Part shown: positions 28,601-36,905 of the stretch, piece by piece | How the letters are laid out: each line of letters begins with the position of its first letter | Position numbering within the stretch: the stretch's first letter is position 1 | From: Micromonospora craniellae | GTDB lineage: Bacteria > Actinomycetota > Actinomycetes > Mycobacteriales > Micromonosporaceae | DNA: 64,000 bases | Reading direction: 5' to 3' | NCBI RefSeq assembly: GCF_014764405.1 | Contig: NZ_CP061725.1 | Span: forward strand, 496,001-560,000 | Position numbers and translations under genes: made by a program | Notes under the pieces: model-generated | Databases searched by the model: none | What the model saw: only the letters and a program-made list of their open reading frames with translations | What the model was told of the DNA's origin: nothing

Positions 28601-29192
28601 CGATGTCCAGGCCGTGGTCCATCAGCTCCAGGAAGTAGTTCTCCTTGCCGAAGATGTCCTGGTACTTCGCGGCGGCTTCGAGGGCCTGCGCGTCGTGGCC
28701 CAGCCGCAACCGGGTCTGCACCTCGCCGGAGGGGCAGCCGGTGGTGGCCATCAGGCCGTCGGCGTACTCGGCCAGCAACTCGGCGTCCATCCGGGGCCAC
28801 TTGACGAAGTAGCCCTCGGTGTACGCCTTGCTGGTCAGCGTGAAGAGGTTGTGCAGGCCGGTCTTGTTGCGCGCCCAGATCGTCTTGTGCGTGTAACCGC
28901 CGCTGCCGGAGACGTCGTCGCTCTTCTGCTCCGGTCGGCCCCAGCGCACCCGCTTCTTGTGATAGCGCGACTCCGGCGCCACGTACGCCTCGATGCCCAG
29001 GATCGGGGTGACTCCGGCGGCCATGGCCTGCTTGTAGAAGTCGTTCGCGCCGTGCATGTTGCCGTGGTCGGTCATCGCCACGGCCGGCATCCCCTGCCGC
29101 TTGACCTCGGCGAACAGGTCCTTGAGGCGGGCCGCACCGTCGAGCATCGAATACTCCGTGTGCACGTGCAGATGCGCGAACGAATCGCCCAC
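25659..29192 (-). CDS. dnaE: DNA polymerase III alpha subunit (replicative)
   Basis: Replicative polymerase, 1177 residues, the size of actinobacterial DnaE1. PHP domain (about 1-280) begins SFAHLHVHTEYSMLDGA with metal ligands retained, as in proofreading DnaE1 enzymes. The palm holds SMPDVDIDFDERRR with the catalytic Asp pair near 415 and a third Asp in the YPTCESLGLLKMDFLGLRNL region. Fingers, beta-binding and OB (VTLAGILSGVQRRVTKQGRAWA) domains follow. Strong similarity throughout to essential DnaE1 rather than the mutagenic DnaE2, which lacks such a complete PHP site. Single gene; the flanks hold repeats. Confidence 0.97.
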   Translation of the reverse strand: MGDSFAHLHVHTEYSMLDGAARLKDLFAEVKRQGMPAVAMTDHGNMHGANDFYKQAMAAGVTPILGIEAYVAPESRYHKKRVRWGRPEQKSDDVSGSGGYTHKTIWARNKTGLHNLFTLTSKAYTEGYFVKWPRMDAELLAEYADGLMATTGCPSGEVQTRLRLGHDAQALEAAAKYQDIFGKENYFLELMDHGLDIEKKVRDGLVEIGRKLNIPPVVTNDSHYTHEAQSEAHDVLLCVQTGSNVADPNRFKFGGSGYYIKSADEMRGVDGSDVWLEGCRNTLLVAERVDPAGMFEFRNLMPRFPVPEGETEESWFRKETFAGLARRYPQGIPEGHVVQAEYELGVIIQMGFPSYFLVVADFIQWAKNQGIAVGPGRGSAAGSLVAYAMGITDLDPIPHGLIFERFLNPERVSMPDVDIDFDERRRGEVIKYVTDKWGEDKVAQIATFGTIKAKAAIKDSARVLGYPYAVGDRITKAMPPAVMGKDIPLEGIFDPKHPRYAEAGEIRGMYESEADVKKVIDTARGIEGLIRQTGVHAAGVIMSAEPIVDHIPLMRRDSDGVIITQFDYPTCESLGLLKMDFLGLRNLTIIDDAVKNIELNHGKELDLLALPLDDKAAYELLARGDTLGVFQLDGGPMRSLLRMMKPDNFEDISAVLALYRPGPMGVDSHTNYALRKNGLQEITPIHPELEEPLREILAPTYGLIVYQEQVQRAAQILAGYTLGQADLLRRAMGKKKKEILDKEFGPFRDGCREHGYSDEATQKVWDVLVPFAGYAFNKAHSAAYGLVSYWTAYLKAHYPAEYMAALLTSVGDDKDKMAMYLSECRRMGIQVLPPDVNTSAGPFTPVGKEIRFGLGAIRNVGANVVASIMRCRDEKSEYADFYDFLSKVDAVVCNKKTIESLIKAGAFDSLKHSRKALLTVHADAIDAYADVKRKEAVGQYDLFGSGFGDTETATTTTVMPVISDGEWDKRDKLAFEREMLGLYVSDHPLFGLEHVLNAAADCTIATLSEEGTVPDGAVVTLAGILSGVQRRVTKQGRAWASATLEDLAGGVEALFFPNTYEVIGQYIAEDAIVVVKGRIDRRDDTPRIMAMDMQLPDVSSNPASKPVTLTIPVNRLTPPLADRLKETLLLHPGDTEVHVKLHRSGRVETWRLGLFRVAPTTALMGDLKSVLGPANVS

Positions 29193-29450
29193 GGAGCCCC
29201 CCGGGTCAGATGATCGAGTCGGTCGGGGCTAACCCTAACCCCGCCGCTCGGCACCGTTCCAGCGCGCCGCGCGCCCCCGGTCCGCCGGGGTGTCGCGGAT
29301 CATGCCGGACCGGTACGCGCGGCCGACCGCACCGACCCGACGAGGTGGCGGGCGGGCCCGCAGGCCGCGCCCCGTCGGCCAGGTCCATCACCGGGTACGG
29401 CCGACCGCTCACCACCACCTCGCCGCCCACCACCTGACCGCCCGTCCCGC

Positions 29451-29520
29451 CGATCATGGAGTTGTGGCAGTTCTATAACGCGCATATCAGCAGACATTCG
29501 CGACCTCAACTCCATGATCG
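29451..29520. repeat. Family-B inverted repeat (ATCATGGA type)
   Basis: Perfect 14-bp arms CGATCATGGAGTTG (29451-29464) and its complement (29507-29520) around a 42-base loop that is AT-rich for this genome. Related arms occur at 57994-58064 and, in shorter form, at 39856-39904. Confidence 0.8.
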
Positions 29521-29797
29521 ATGAGCTGCGGAACGACAGAGCCTGACGACGGGAAGTCGCGCCGGCGCGGCCAGCTCCCCGCCGGACCGTCCACACCAGA
29601 GCGCGTTATGCCGAGAAGTGGGCGGGTGCAGCAGATGACCAAGGAGTTTGCGCCCTCGACACTCTCCTTCCGTGATCAAAACTTCTTGATCAACCGGGGT
29701 CAGCCCCGCAGGGCGAGGCCAGCCTCGCGGGGCGGGGCGGGGGCGGGGCAAGTCTGTGACGTGAAACGCCTCGCTCCGACACCATGTCGCGCAGCAG

Positions 29798-29824
29798 ACA
29801 CTATTGTGCGCTGGACAATGGTGT
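29798..29824. promoter_or_regulatory. Candidate PadR operator and promoter
   Basis: ACACTATTGT-N7-ACAATGGTGT (one mismatch) ends 24 bp before the PadR ATG. Within and after it, TGGACA (29812-29817) and CACTAT (29833-29838) could form -35 and -10 boxes that start the transcript almost at the ATG. No ribosome binding site is visible, so a leaderless mRNA is likely. Confidence 0.5.
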
Positions 29825-29848
29825 GCGGCACACACTATCGTGTGATGC

Positions 29849-30190
29849 ATGGTCAGCGACGACGTCCTGCGGACACACCTCCAGGAACTACGCCGGGGAA
29901 CGGTGGTGGTGGCCAGCCTGGTCGCGCTGCGCCGACCCGACTACGGCTACGCGCTCCTGCAACGGCTCACCGGGCACGGCTTCCCGGTGGACGCCAACAC
30001 GCTCTATCCCCTGCTGCGACGGCTCGAGGAGCAGGGGCTCCTGAGCAGCGAGTGGAACACCGAGGAGAGCCGGCCGCGCAAGTTCTATCGCACCAGCGAG
30101 TCCGGCGAGCAGGTGCTGCGCCGACTGCTCGACGACCTCTCCGCCGTGCAGACCTCCCTGACCGACCTGATCGAAGGAGCCCCCCGATGA
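29849..30190 (+). CDS. PadR-family transcriptional regulator
   Basis: 113 residues. The PadR winged helix covers nearly the whole protein: LRRPDYGYALLQRLTGHGFPVDANTLYPLLRRLEEQG (split across helices 2-3) and wing SEWNTEESRPRKFYRTSESGEQ, followed by one dimerisation helix. Typical of the short PadR-s2 type. Overlaps the next gene by ATGA, so the two are one operon. An inverted repeat just upstream is the probable autoregulatory site. Confidence 0.92.
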   Translation: MVSDDVLRTHLQELRRGTVVVASLVALRRPDYGYALLQRLTGHGFPVDANTLYPLLRRLEEQGLLSSEWNTEESRPRKFYRTSESGEQVLRRLLDDLSAVQTSLTDLIEGAPR

Positions 30191-31125
30191 CGACCAGCCT
30201 GACCGACCGGTATCTCGCCGCGACGCTGCGTTCCGTGCCGACAAGACGGCGGGCGGAGATCGCCGAGGAGCTGCACGCGTCGATCGCCGACATGATCGAC
30301 GGCCGGACCGCCGCCGGGCTCGACGCCACCACCGCCGAGCGCGAGGTGCTCACCGAACTGGGCAACCCCGCGCAGTTGGCGGCCCGCTACAGCGACCGGA
30401 GACTCCAGCTCATCGGCCCGGAGTACTACCCGGCCTGGCAACGCCTGATGATCGTGCTGCTGAGCACCGTGCCCGCCGTCGTCGGCGTGCTGATGGGCGT
30501 GTTGGAGGCCACCACCGCCGAGAACCCGGTCGGCGAGGGCATCGGGGCGGCGTTCAACGTCGCGGTGCACATCGGCTTCTGGGTGACGCTGGTCTTCGCG
30601 GCGATGGAACGGTTCGGCACCCCGTTGCACCTGCCGGAGTGGACCGTCGACCAACTGCCCGAGGAGCCCGTCGAGCGGGACGTCAGCCTCACCGACGTGG
30701 TGGCCTCGATCGTGTTCCTGGTCCTCTTCATCGCCTTCCTGCCGTGGCAGCAGTTCCAGCGGGTGATCGGTGACGACGGCGACCGGCTGCCGATCCTCGA
30801 CCCGGCGCTCTGGTCGTTCTGGCTGCCGGTGTTCCTCGTGGTCCTGGTCGCCAGCATCGGTCTGGAGTTCGCCAAGTACCGGGCCCGCCGGTGGACCTGG
30901 CCGCTGGTCGGCGTCAACGTCCTGCTCAACCTGGGCTTCGCGGTGCCGGCGATCTGGCTGCTCCAGGACGAGCGGCTGCTCAACCCGGAGTTCGTCGACC
31001 GCTTCGCCTGGCTGCGCGACGGCGGCCTGGACACGGTCAGCCAAATCAGCATCGTGGTGATCGCCGCGATCGCCGTCTGGGACGTCGCCGACAGCGCGGT
31101 CAAGGCGTACCGGGCCAGGCGTTGA
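30187..31125 (+). CDS. HAAS-domain integral membrane protein, PadR partner
   Basis: 312 residues. A cytoplasmic N-terminal helical domain (about 1-75) reads YLAATLRSVPTRRRAEIAEEL, then EREVLTELGNPAQLAARY, the HAAS signature that in this group is thought to meet the PadR regulator. Several membrane helices follow: about 88-110, 122-140, 178-195, 218-235, 240-262 and 285-305. Function unknown; such PadR-HAAS pairs often accompany transporters or stress responses. Translationally coupled to padR and followed by a strong hairpin, so the operon has just two genes. Confidence 0.85.
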   Translation: MTTSLTDRYLAATLRSVPTRRRAEIAEELHASIADMIDGRTAAGLDATTAEREVLTELGNPAQLAARYSDRRLQLIGPEYYPAWQRLMIVLLSTVPAVVGVLMGVLEATTAENPVGEGIGAAFNVAVHIGFWVTLVFAAMERFGTPLHLPEWTVDQLPEEPVERDVSLTDVVASIVFLVLFIAFLPWQQFQRVIGDDGDRLPILDPALWSFWLPVFLVVLVASIGLEFAKYRARRWTWPLVGVNVLLNLGFAVPAIWLLQDERLLNPEFVDRFAWLRDGGLDTVSQISIVVIAAIAVWDVADSAVKAYRARR

Positions 31126-31132
31126 TCCGGGC

Positions 31133-31159
31133 GCCGGGTGCGGGCGCTCCGCACCCGGC
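31133..31159 (+). terminator. Terminator after the PadR operon
   Basis: Perfect 11-bp arms (31133-31143 and 31149-31159) around a 5-base loop, 8 bp past the stop. Confidence 0.68.
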
Positions 31160-31248
31160 ACCCCCCGCAGGGGGAGAACGGGCAGCTCTGGACGGCCGCC
31201 CGTACGATCATGAGCGGTAGGTCCGACACGGAGATCGAGGGAGCGGCC

Positions 31249-31845
31249 ATGGAACTGATCATCGGATTGCTGTGTCTGGTGGTGATCGTCGTCGCGGTGC
31301 TCGGCTTCGGCGTGTCGATCTACAACGGGCTGGTCCGGGCCCGCAACGCGTACCGCAACGCCTTCGCCCAGATCGACGTGCAGCTGGTCCGCCGGCACGA
31401 CCTGATCCCCAACCTGGTGGAGACCGCCAAGGGATACCTCAAGCACGAGCGGGAGACGCTGGAGGCGGTCATCTCGGCGCGCAACAACGCCGTCAGCGCG
31501 CAGACCGCAGCGTCGGCCGCGCCCGGCGACCCGGCGGCGATGCAGCAGCTCAGCGGCGCGGAGAACGCGCTGAGCGCCACCCTGGGCCGGCTGTTCGCGC
31601 TCTCCGAGGCGTACCCGGACCTCAAGGCCAACCAGAACATGATGCAGCTCTCCGAGGAGCTGACCTCCACGGAGAACCGGGTCGCCTTCGCTCGGCAGGC
31701 GTACAACGACTCGGTGATGGCCTACAACAACAAGCGCGAGGTGTTCCCCGCGAGCATGCTGGCCGGGATGTTCTCGTTCGGGCCGGCGGCGCTGTTCCAG
31801 CCGGACGACCCGACGCAGCGGAACGCGCCGCAGGTGTCGTTCTGA
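31249..31845 (+). CDS. LemA family protein
   Basis: 198 residues. One N-terminal membrane helix (MELIIGLLCLVVIVVAVLGF) is followed by the LemA helical domain: YNGLVRARNAYRNAFAQIDV, QLVRRHDLIPNLVETAKGYL, TENRVAFARQAYNDSVMAYN. The short C-terminal tail ends near FPASMLAGMFSFGPA. LemA proteins are membrane-anchored with an outward N-terminus in some species and are recurrently next to M48 peptidases, as here (7-bp gap). Biochemical role is unknown. Confidence 0.92.
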   Translation: MELIIGLLCLVVIVVAVLGFGVSIYNGLVRARNAYRNAFAQIDVQLVRRHDLIPNLVETAKGYLKHERETLEAVISARNNAVSAQTAASAAPGDPAAMQQLSGAENALSATLGRLFALSEAYPDLKANQNMMQLSEELTSTENRVAFARQAYNDSVMAYNNKREVFPASMLAGMFSFGPAALFQPDDPTQRNAPQVSF

Positions 31846-31852
31846 GGCACCG

Positions 31853-33820
31853 ATGAACTTCTTCGAACGACAGCGCCAGGTCCGCCGGCTGTCGACCCGC
31901 CTGGTCCTGCTCTTCGTCTTGGCCGTGGTCGGCATCGTGGTGGTGGTGAACCTCGCGGCGGTGTTCGCCTTCAACGTCGGCACCAGCAACCCGCCCCAGC
32001 TCGCCGGGCTGGTGGTGATGGTCACCCTGGCCACCGTCGCCGCGATCGGGCTGGCGGCGCTGGTGCGTACGCTCACGTTGCGCGGCGGCGGTGGGAAGGT
32101 GGCCCGTGAGCTGGGCGGAGTGCCGGTGCCGGCGGACACCACCGACCCGGAGCTGCGACGGCTGCGCAACGTCGTCGAGGAGATGGCGCTGGCCTCCGGC
32201 GTACCCGTGCCCGAGGTCTACGTCCTGCCCGAGGAGACGGCGATCAACGCCTTCGCGGCGGGGTGGAGCCCGTCCGACGCGGCCGTCGCGGTCACCCGGG
32301 GCGCGCTGCAACGCCTCAACCGCGACGAGCTCCAGGGCGTCATCGCCCACGAGTTCAGCCACGTGGTCAACGGCGACATGCGGCTCAACATCCGGCTGAT
32401 GGGCCTGCTCTTCGGCATCCTGTTCCTGACCGTGGTCGGTCGGGGGCTGGCCCGCGCCGGCGCCCTCGGCGGCGGACGGAGCCGCAACAGCAACAACGGC
32501 GGCGCTCTGCCGTTCATGCTGGTCGGGCTGGCGTTGCTGGTGGCCGGCTACATCGGCGTGCTCGCCGGTCGGCTCATCCAGGCGTCGGTGTCCCGGCAGC
32601 GGGAGTACCTCGCCGACGCCTCGGCCGTGCAGTTCACCCGGCAGACCAGCGGCATCGCCGGGGCGCTGAAGAAGATCGGTGGCCTCTCCGACGGCTCCGA
32701 GCTGCGCACGCCCAAGCGCGACGAGGTCGGGCACATGCTCTTCGGCGCGGCGGGCCGGGCGTCCTGGCTCGCCACCCACCCACCGCTGGCCAAGCGGATC
32801 CAGGCGTTGGAACCCTCGTTCGACCCGAACGAATTGCGGCAGCTCGCCCAGCGCTGGGCCGCCGCACCCCCGTCGGGCCGGCAGGAGGACATCGCCCTCG
32901 GCCTGGCCCCGAGCGGTCCGGGCGGCGCGCCCGCCCGCCGCGACTCCGCCCGCCCGGGCGCACCGGCGCTGCCGGTGGAGGGCACCCGGGTACGCGTCGC
33001 GCCGGCCGAGATGCTGGGCCGGGTGGCCGCGCCCACCGAGACGGCGTACACGCACGCCGCCGCGATCCTCGACCGCATCCCGGAGCACCTGCTGGACCGG
33101 GCCCGCAACCGGGACTCGGCCGCGCCACTGGTGCTCGGGCTGCTGCTCGCGGCCGAGCCCGACGTCCGGCAGCACCAGCACGAGGCCATCGCCCGGGAAC
33201 ACGGTCCGGCGCTGGCCGACGCCGCTCTGCGGGAGGCCGGTGAGCTGGCCGGGCTGCACCCGATGCTCCGGCTGCCCCTGGCCGAGCTGGCGTTCCCGGC
33301 CCTGCGGGCCCGCCCGGACGCCGAACTCGAATCGCTGATGGCGGCCGTCTTCACGCTGATCCACGCCGACGGCGCGATCAACGTGTCCGAGTACTGCCTG
33401 TCCCGGCTGCTCCTGGCCGAGATCCAGGAGTCACTCAAGCCGGACTCCCGCTGGCGCACCGACCGCCGTACGCTCACCGACACCCGCTCCGCGGCGGCCT
33501 ACCTGCTGGCCATCCTGGCCCAGGTCGGGCACGGCGACCGGGCCGCCGCCGAGCGGGCGTTCCAGGCCGGTGTCGCCACGCTGCTGCCCGGCACCTCCCT
33601 GCCGTACGCGCCGCCGGAGAACGGCGTGCTGGCGTTGGAGACCGCCTGGCCGGTGCTGGACGGACTGCGTCCGGGCGACAAGGAGCGGCTGGTCGCAGCC
33701 GTGGTGGCGGTGATCAGCCACGACGGGATGATGACCGTGCCGGAGATCGAGCTGCTGCGGACGATCTGCGGCCTGCTGCACTGCCCGCTGCCGCCGATGG
33801 CCGGCGACGGCATCGGCTGA
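31853..33820 (+). CDS. M48-family membrane metalloprotease (HtpX-like) with TerB-like C-terminal region
   Basis: 655 residues. Two N-terminal helices (about 16-40 and 50-72), then the zinc site HEFSH at 166-170 (His166, Glu167, His170), two more helices (about 185-200 and 215-235) and the third ligand Glu in REYLADASAVQF near 247. The catalytic half is HtpX-like membrane protease, used in membrane protein quality control. The C-terminal 300 residues are extra: a Pro/Ala linker and two acidic helical blocks (LMAAVFTLIHADGAINVSEY, AAVVAVISHDGMMTVPEIEL) resembling TerB-type repeats. Forms an operon with lemA. Confidence 0.88.
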   Translation: MNFFERQRQVRRLSTRLVLLFVLAVVGIVVVVNLAAVFAFNVGTSNPPQLAGLVVMVTLATVAAIGLAALVRTLTLRGGGGKVARELGGVPVPADTTDPELRRLRNVVEEMALASGVPVPEVYVLPEETAINAFAAGWSPSDAAVAVTRGALQRLNRDELQGVIAHEFSHVVNGDMRLNIRLMGLLFGILFLTVVGRGLARAGALGGGRSRNSNNGGALPFMLVGLALLVAGYIGVLAGRLIQASVSRQREYLADASAVQFTRQTSGIAGALKKIGGLSDGSELRTPKRDEVGHMLFGAAGRASWLATHPPLAKRIQALEPSFDPNELRQLAQRWAAAPPSGRQEDIALGLAPSGPGGAPARRDSARPGAPALPVEGTRVRVAPAEMLGRVAAPTETAYTHAAAILDRIPEHLLDRARNRDSAAPLVLGLLLAAEPDVRQHQHEAIAREHGPALADAALREAGELAGLHPMLRLPLAELAFPALRARPDAELESLMAAVFTLIHADGAINVSEYCLSRLLLAEIQESLKPDSRWRTDRRTLTDTRSAAAYLLAILAQVGHGDRAAAERAFQAGVATLLPGTSLPYAPPENGVLALETAWPVLDGLRPGDKERLVAAVVAVISHDGMMTVPEIELLRTICGLLHCPLPPMAGDGIG

Positions 33821-33957
33821 CCGTCGCGCTATCCGCCGGTCGGGCCCGTCACCTCGGGCGCGACCGGCGTGGCGCGCCGGCGAGTCCCGGCAGAGGCGCG
33901 TCCGGCCCGCCGGAGGTGCCCGCCGATAACCATGCGGCGGGATGGCATTCTCACCAG

Positions 33958-35238
33958 GTGACCTCCGAGAGCAGCGACGACTGGCGGCGGCCGGGCCCCA
34001 CGCCCGAGCAGCAGCGCCTGGACCTCTACGCCGGGCTGGCCGCGACGGTCATCGCCCTGTTCAGCCTCACGCTGGCCCGCAGCACCGGCACGTTCCTGCT
34101 CGGGCCGCCGCCGTCCTGGCTCGAACAGATCCTCTGGACCGTCGCGGTGCCGCTGCCGCTGATCTGGCGACGCCGGTCCCCGGTCGCCACCGCGCTGGTC
34201 GTGTCGGCCGCCTTCATCGGCGCGCAGGTCCGGGCCGTCCCCGAGTGGCAGCTCTCCCAGTGGGCGCTGTTCGCCGCGATCGTCACCCTCGGTGCCTGGG
34301 GGCCGGACCACCGGCTGTCCCGACGGCTGCGGATCGGCATCATCGCCGCCATGTTCGGCTGGCTCGCCATCGCGTACGCGATCAGCCTCGACGAGATCAC
34401 CCCGGACTCCTTCGAGAACGCGATCGGGCCGGTGCCGCCGGTGCTCGCCGCGATCGTCACCGGTCTGCTGGTCAACGTGTTGTTCTTCGGGTTCGCGTAC
34501 TTCTTCGGGGAGACCGCCTGGATCGCCGCCCGGCGGCAGCACGACCTGGCCGAGCAGGCCGAGCGGCTGCGCCGGTCGCAGGCCGAGGCCCGGGAGCACG
34601 CGGTGGTCGGCGAGCGGGTCCGGATCGCCCGGGAGCTGCACGACGTGGTCGCCCACCACGTGTCGGTGATGGGGGTGCAGGCGGCAGCCTGCCGCCGGGT
34701 CTTCGACAAGGATCCGGCCAAGGCGCGCACCGCGCTCACCTCGATCGAGGAGTCGGCCCGGACGGCGGTGGACGAGCTGCGCCGGATGCTCGGGGTGCTG
34801 CGCGCCCGCGACAACGGCCCGGAGGGCACCGGGCAGCCCGCCGGGATCGACCAGATCGCCGCCGTGGTGGACCGGGCGCGGGAGGCCGGCCTGCACGCCA
34901 CCCTGGGCGTGTACGGCGACCCGACGCCGCTGCCCGAGTCGGTCTCCCAGGCGGCGTACCGGGTGGTGCAGGAGGCGGTGACGAACGTGTTGAAGCACGC
35001 GAGCGGGGCGACCCTGCTCGACGTCCGGGTCCGCTATCTGGCCCAGGAGATGGAGGTCGAGGTGACCGACAACGGTCGGGCCACCCGCCCGGCGAACGAC
35101 GACGGGCTGGGACTGGTCGGGATGCGGGAACGGGTCGCCACCCACGACGGTGAGCTGGAAGTGGGCCCGCGTACCGGTGGTGGGTGGCGGGTGCGAGTTC
35201 GTTTCCCGCTGCCGCTGGCGGCCGGGAGCACGACGTGA
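33958..35238 (+). CDS. NarL/DesK-type sensor histidine kinase
   Basis: About 426 residues. Several membrane helices in the first half (about 20-40, 55-75, 85-105, 120-140, 155-180), then a HisKA_3 dimerisation domain with the phosphoacceptor His in RIARELHDVVAHHVSVM, and an ATP-binding domain (VVQEAVTNVLKHASG as N box, DNGRATRPANDDGLGLVGMRERV as the G region). Start is uncertain: GTG 33958 (VTSESSDDW) is used, GTG 33916 is in frame; neither has a good ribosome site. The stop overlaps the response regulator start (GTGA). The signal is unknown; the linked ABC exporter suggests an envelope or drug stress. Confidence 0.92.
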   Translation: MTSESSDDWRRPGPTPEQQRLDLYAGLAATVIALFSLTLARSTGTFLLGPPPSWLEQILWTVAVPLPLIWRRRSPVATALVVSAAFIGAQVRAVPEWQLSQWALFAAIVTLGAWGPDHRLSRRLRIGIIAAMFGWLAIAYAISLDEITPDSFENAIGPVPPVLAAIVTGLLVNVLFFGFAYFFGETAWIAARRQHDLAEQAERLRRSQAEAREHAVVGERVRIARELHDVVAHHVSVMGVQAAACRRVFDKDPAKARTALTSIEESARTAVDELRRMLGVLRARDNGPEGTGQPAGIDQIAAVVDRAREAGLHATLGVYGDPTPLPESVSQAAYRVVQEAVTNVLKHASGATLLDVRVRYLAQEMEVEVTDNGRATRPANDDGLGLVGMRERVATHDGELEVGPRTGGGWRVRVRFPLPLAAGSTT

Positions 35239-35933
35239 CCGGGGCGACGTCGCCGATCCGGGTGCTGCTCGCCGACGACCACCACCTGGTGCGGACCGGC
35301 TTCCGGGTGATCCTGGAGATCGAGGACGACATCGAGGTGGTCGGCGAGGCCGCCGACGGGGAACGGGCGGTCGCCATGGCCCGGGCGTTGCGCCCGGACG
35401 TGGTGCTGATGGACGTGGAGATGCCCGGCGTGGACGGGCTGGAGGCGACCCGCCGGATCAGCACCGAGACGGACGAGCCGGGCGGCCCCGCCGTGCTCAT
35501 GCTCACCACGTTCGACCGGGACGACTACCTGTTCGCCGCGCTGCGCGTCGGGGCCAGCGGGTTCCTGCTCAAGAACGGCACGCCGGAGGCGCTGGTCGAC
35601 GCGATCCGGGTGGTGGCCCGGGGGGACGGTCTGCTCGCCCCGGAACTCACCCGCCGGGTGATCGCCACGTTCGCCCGGCCGGGCGGCCCGGCCGGGACCG
35701 TCGGCGGTCCCACTCCGGAGGAGGCGCTGCGCGACCTGACCCCCCGGGAGCGGGAGGTGCTGGTCCTGGTGGCCGGGGGTGCGAGCAACGCCGAGATCGC
35801 CACCGCCCTGCATCTGGGCGAGGCGACCGTGAAGTCGCACGTCAGCCGGGTGCTGGCCAAGCTGGGCCTGCGGGACCGGGTGCAGGCGGTGGTGTTCGCG
35901 TACGAGCAGGGCGTGGTCCGGCCGGGAGGATGA
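35235..35933 (+). CDS. NarL/FixJ-family response regulator
   Basis: 232 residues. Receiver domain about 8-130 with Asp pair LLADDHHLV, phospho-acceptor in DVVLMDVEMPGVDG, and Lys in FLLKNGT. C-terminal LuxR helix-turn-helix about 165-225: LTPREREVLVLVAGGASNAE and EATVKSHVSRVLAKLG. Translationally coupled to the kinase. The ABC genes begin about 70 bp downstream in the same direction and are the likely target. Confidence 0.94.
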   Translation: MTGATSPIRVLLADDHHLVRTGFRVILEIEDDIEVVGEAADGERAVAMARALRPDVVLMDVEMPGVDGLEATRRISTETDEPGGPAVLMLTTFDRDDYLFAALRVGASGFLLKNGTPEALVDAIRVVARGDGLLAPELTRRVIATFARPGGPAGTVGGPTPEEALRDLTPREREVLVLVAGGASNAEIATALHLGEATVKSHVSRVLAKLGLRDRVQAVVFAYEQGVVRPGG

Positions 35934-36011
35934 CCTCCGCTGGGAGAGGGAGCCCGGATCTCCGTCGACGGACGGAGGGCAATCAATGATCGAACTCCTA
36001 GCGTGGAGTAC

Positions 36012-36905
36012 GTGACCACGGTACTCCGCCTCGACGGCGTCGACCGCAGCTTCGGCGACCGTCAGGTACTCAAGAATGTGTCCTTCGATGTCGTCGCCGG
36101 GCGGATGACCGGCTTCGTCGGCGGCAATGGCGCCGGCAAGACCACCACCATGCGGATCATCCTCGGCGTCCTCGCCGCCGACTCGGGCCGGGTGACGTGG
36201 CAGGATGCGCCGCTGAGCCGGGAGGTCCGGGGGCGGTTCGGCTACATGCCCGAGGAGCGCGGCCTCTATCCCAAGATGAGCGTCCGCGAGCAGGTGGTCT
36301 ATCTGGGCCGGCTGCACGGGCTGACCGCCGAGGGCGCCCGGCGCGCGACCGACACGCTGCTGGAGCGGGTCGGGCTCGGCGAGCGCGGCGACGACCTGCT
36401 GGAGACGCTGTCGCTGGGCAACCAGCAGCGCGCCCAGATCGCCGCCGCCCTGGTGCACGACCCTGAGGTGCTGGTGCTCGACGAGCCGTTCTCCGGATTG
36501 GACCCGATGGCCGTGGACACCGTCGTGGCCGTGCTGCGCGAGCGGGCCTCCGCCGGTGCCCCGGTGATCTTCTCCAGCCACCAGTTGGACGTCGTCGAGC
36601 GGCTCTGCGACGACCTGGTGATCATCGCCGACGGTACGATCCGGGCCGCCGGCAGCCGCGACGAGCTGCGTGCCGCGTACACCACGCCCCGCTACGAGCT
36701 GGTGGTGGAGACCGACGCCGGTTGGCTGCGGGACCAGCCCGGGGTGACCCTGGTCGACCTGGACGGCGCCCGCGCCGTCGTCGACCTGACGCCCGGCGCG
36801 GACGAGCAGGTCGTGCTGCGCGCCGCGTTGGAGCGCGGCGCGGTCCGCGCGTTCCGCCCGGTCACGCCCACCCTCGCCGAGATCTTCCGAGAGGTCGCCC
36901 AGTGA
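36012..36905 (+). CDS. ABC transporter ATP-binding protein (NatA-like)
   Basis: 297 residues. Walker A GGNGAGKTTTM near 38-48, signature LSLGNQQRAQIAAAL near 130, Walker B VLVLDEPFSGLDP near 155, H-loop in SSHQLD near 190. The C-terminal 80 residues form the extra domain of DrrA/NatA-type exporters (EIFREVAQ end). GTG 36012 is used; GTG 36003 is in frame. Overlaps the permease gene by 4 bases. Preceded by a two-component system, the LiaRS/NatRK-like arrangement. Confidence 0.92.
   Translation: MTTVLRLDGVDRSFGDRQVLKNVSFDVVAGRMTGFVGGNGAGKTTTMRIILGVLAADSGRVTWQDAPLSREVRGRFGYMPEERGLYPKMSVREQVVYLGRLHGLTAEGARRATDTLLERVGLGERGDDLLETLSLGNQQRAQIAAALVHDPEVLVLDEPFSGLDPMAVDTVVAVLRERASAGAPVIFSSHQLDVVERLCDDLVIIADGTIRAAGSRDELRAAYTTPRYELVVETDAGWLRDQPGVTLVDLDGARAVVDLTPGADEQVVLRAALERGAVRAFRPVTPTLAEIFREVAQ

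Larger units (their letters stand above)
29193..29848. other. Divergent region between dnaE1 and the PadR gene
   Basis: 656 bp. It holds an ATCATGGA-type inverted repeat (29451-29520), two small adjacent inverted repeats (AAGGAG...CTCCTT at 29641-29669 and TGATCAA-N6-TTGATCA at 29673-29692) and the PadR operator. No gene with a plausible start and codon use is seen. Confidence 0.65.

Noticed and set aside
24978..29213. Very long plus-strand open frame of over 1400 codons opposite dnaE1
   Set aside because: Antisense shadow caused by the G/C third-position bias; low-complexity Val/Asp/Arg/Gln-rich translation, no domain, and it mirrors dnaE1 codon for codon.
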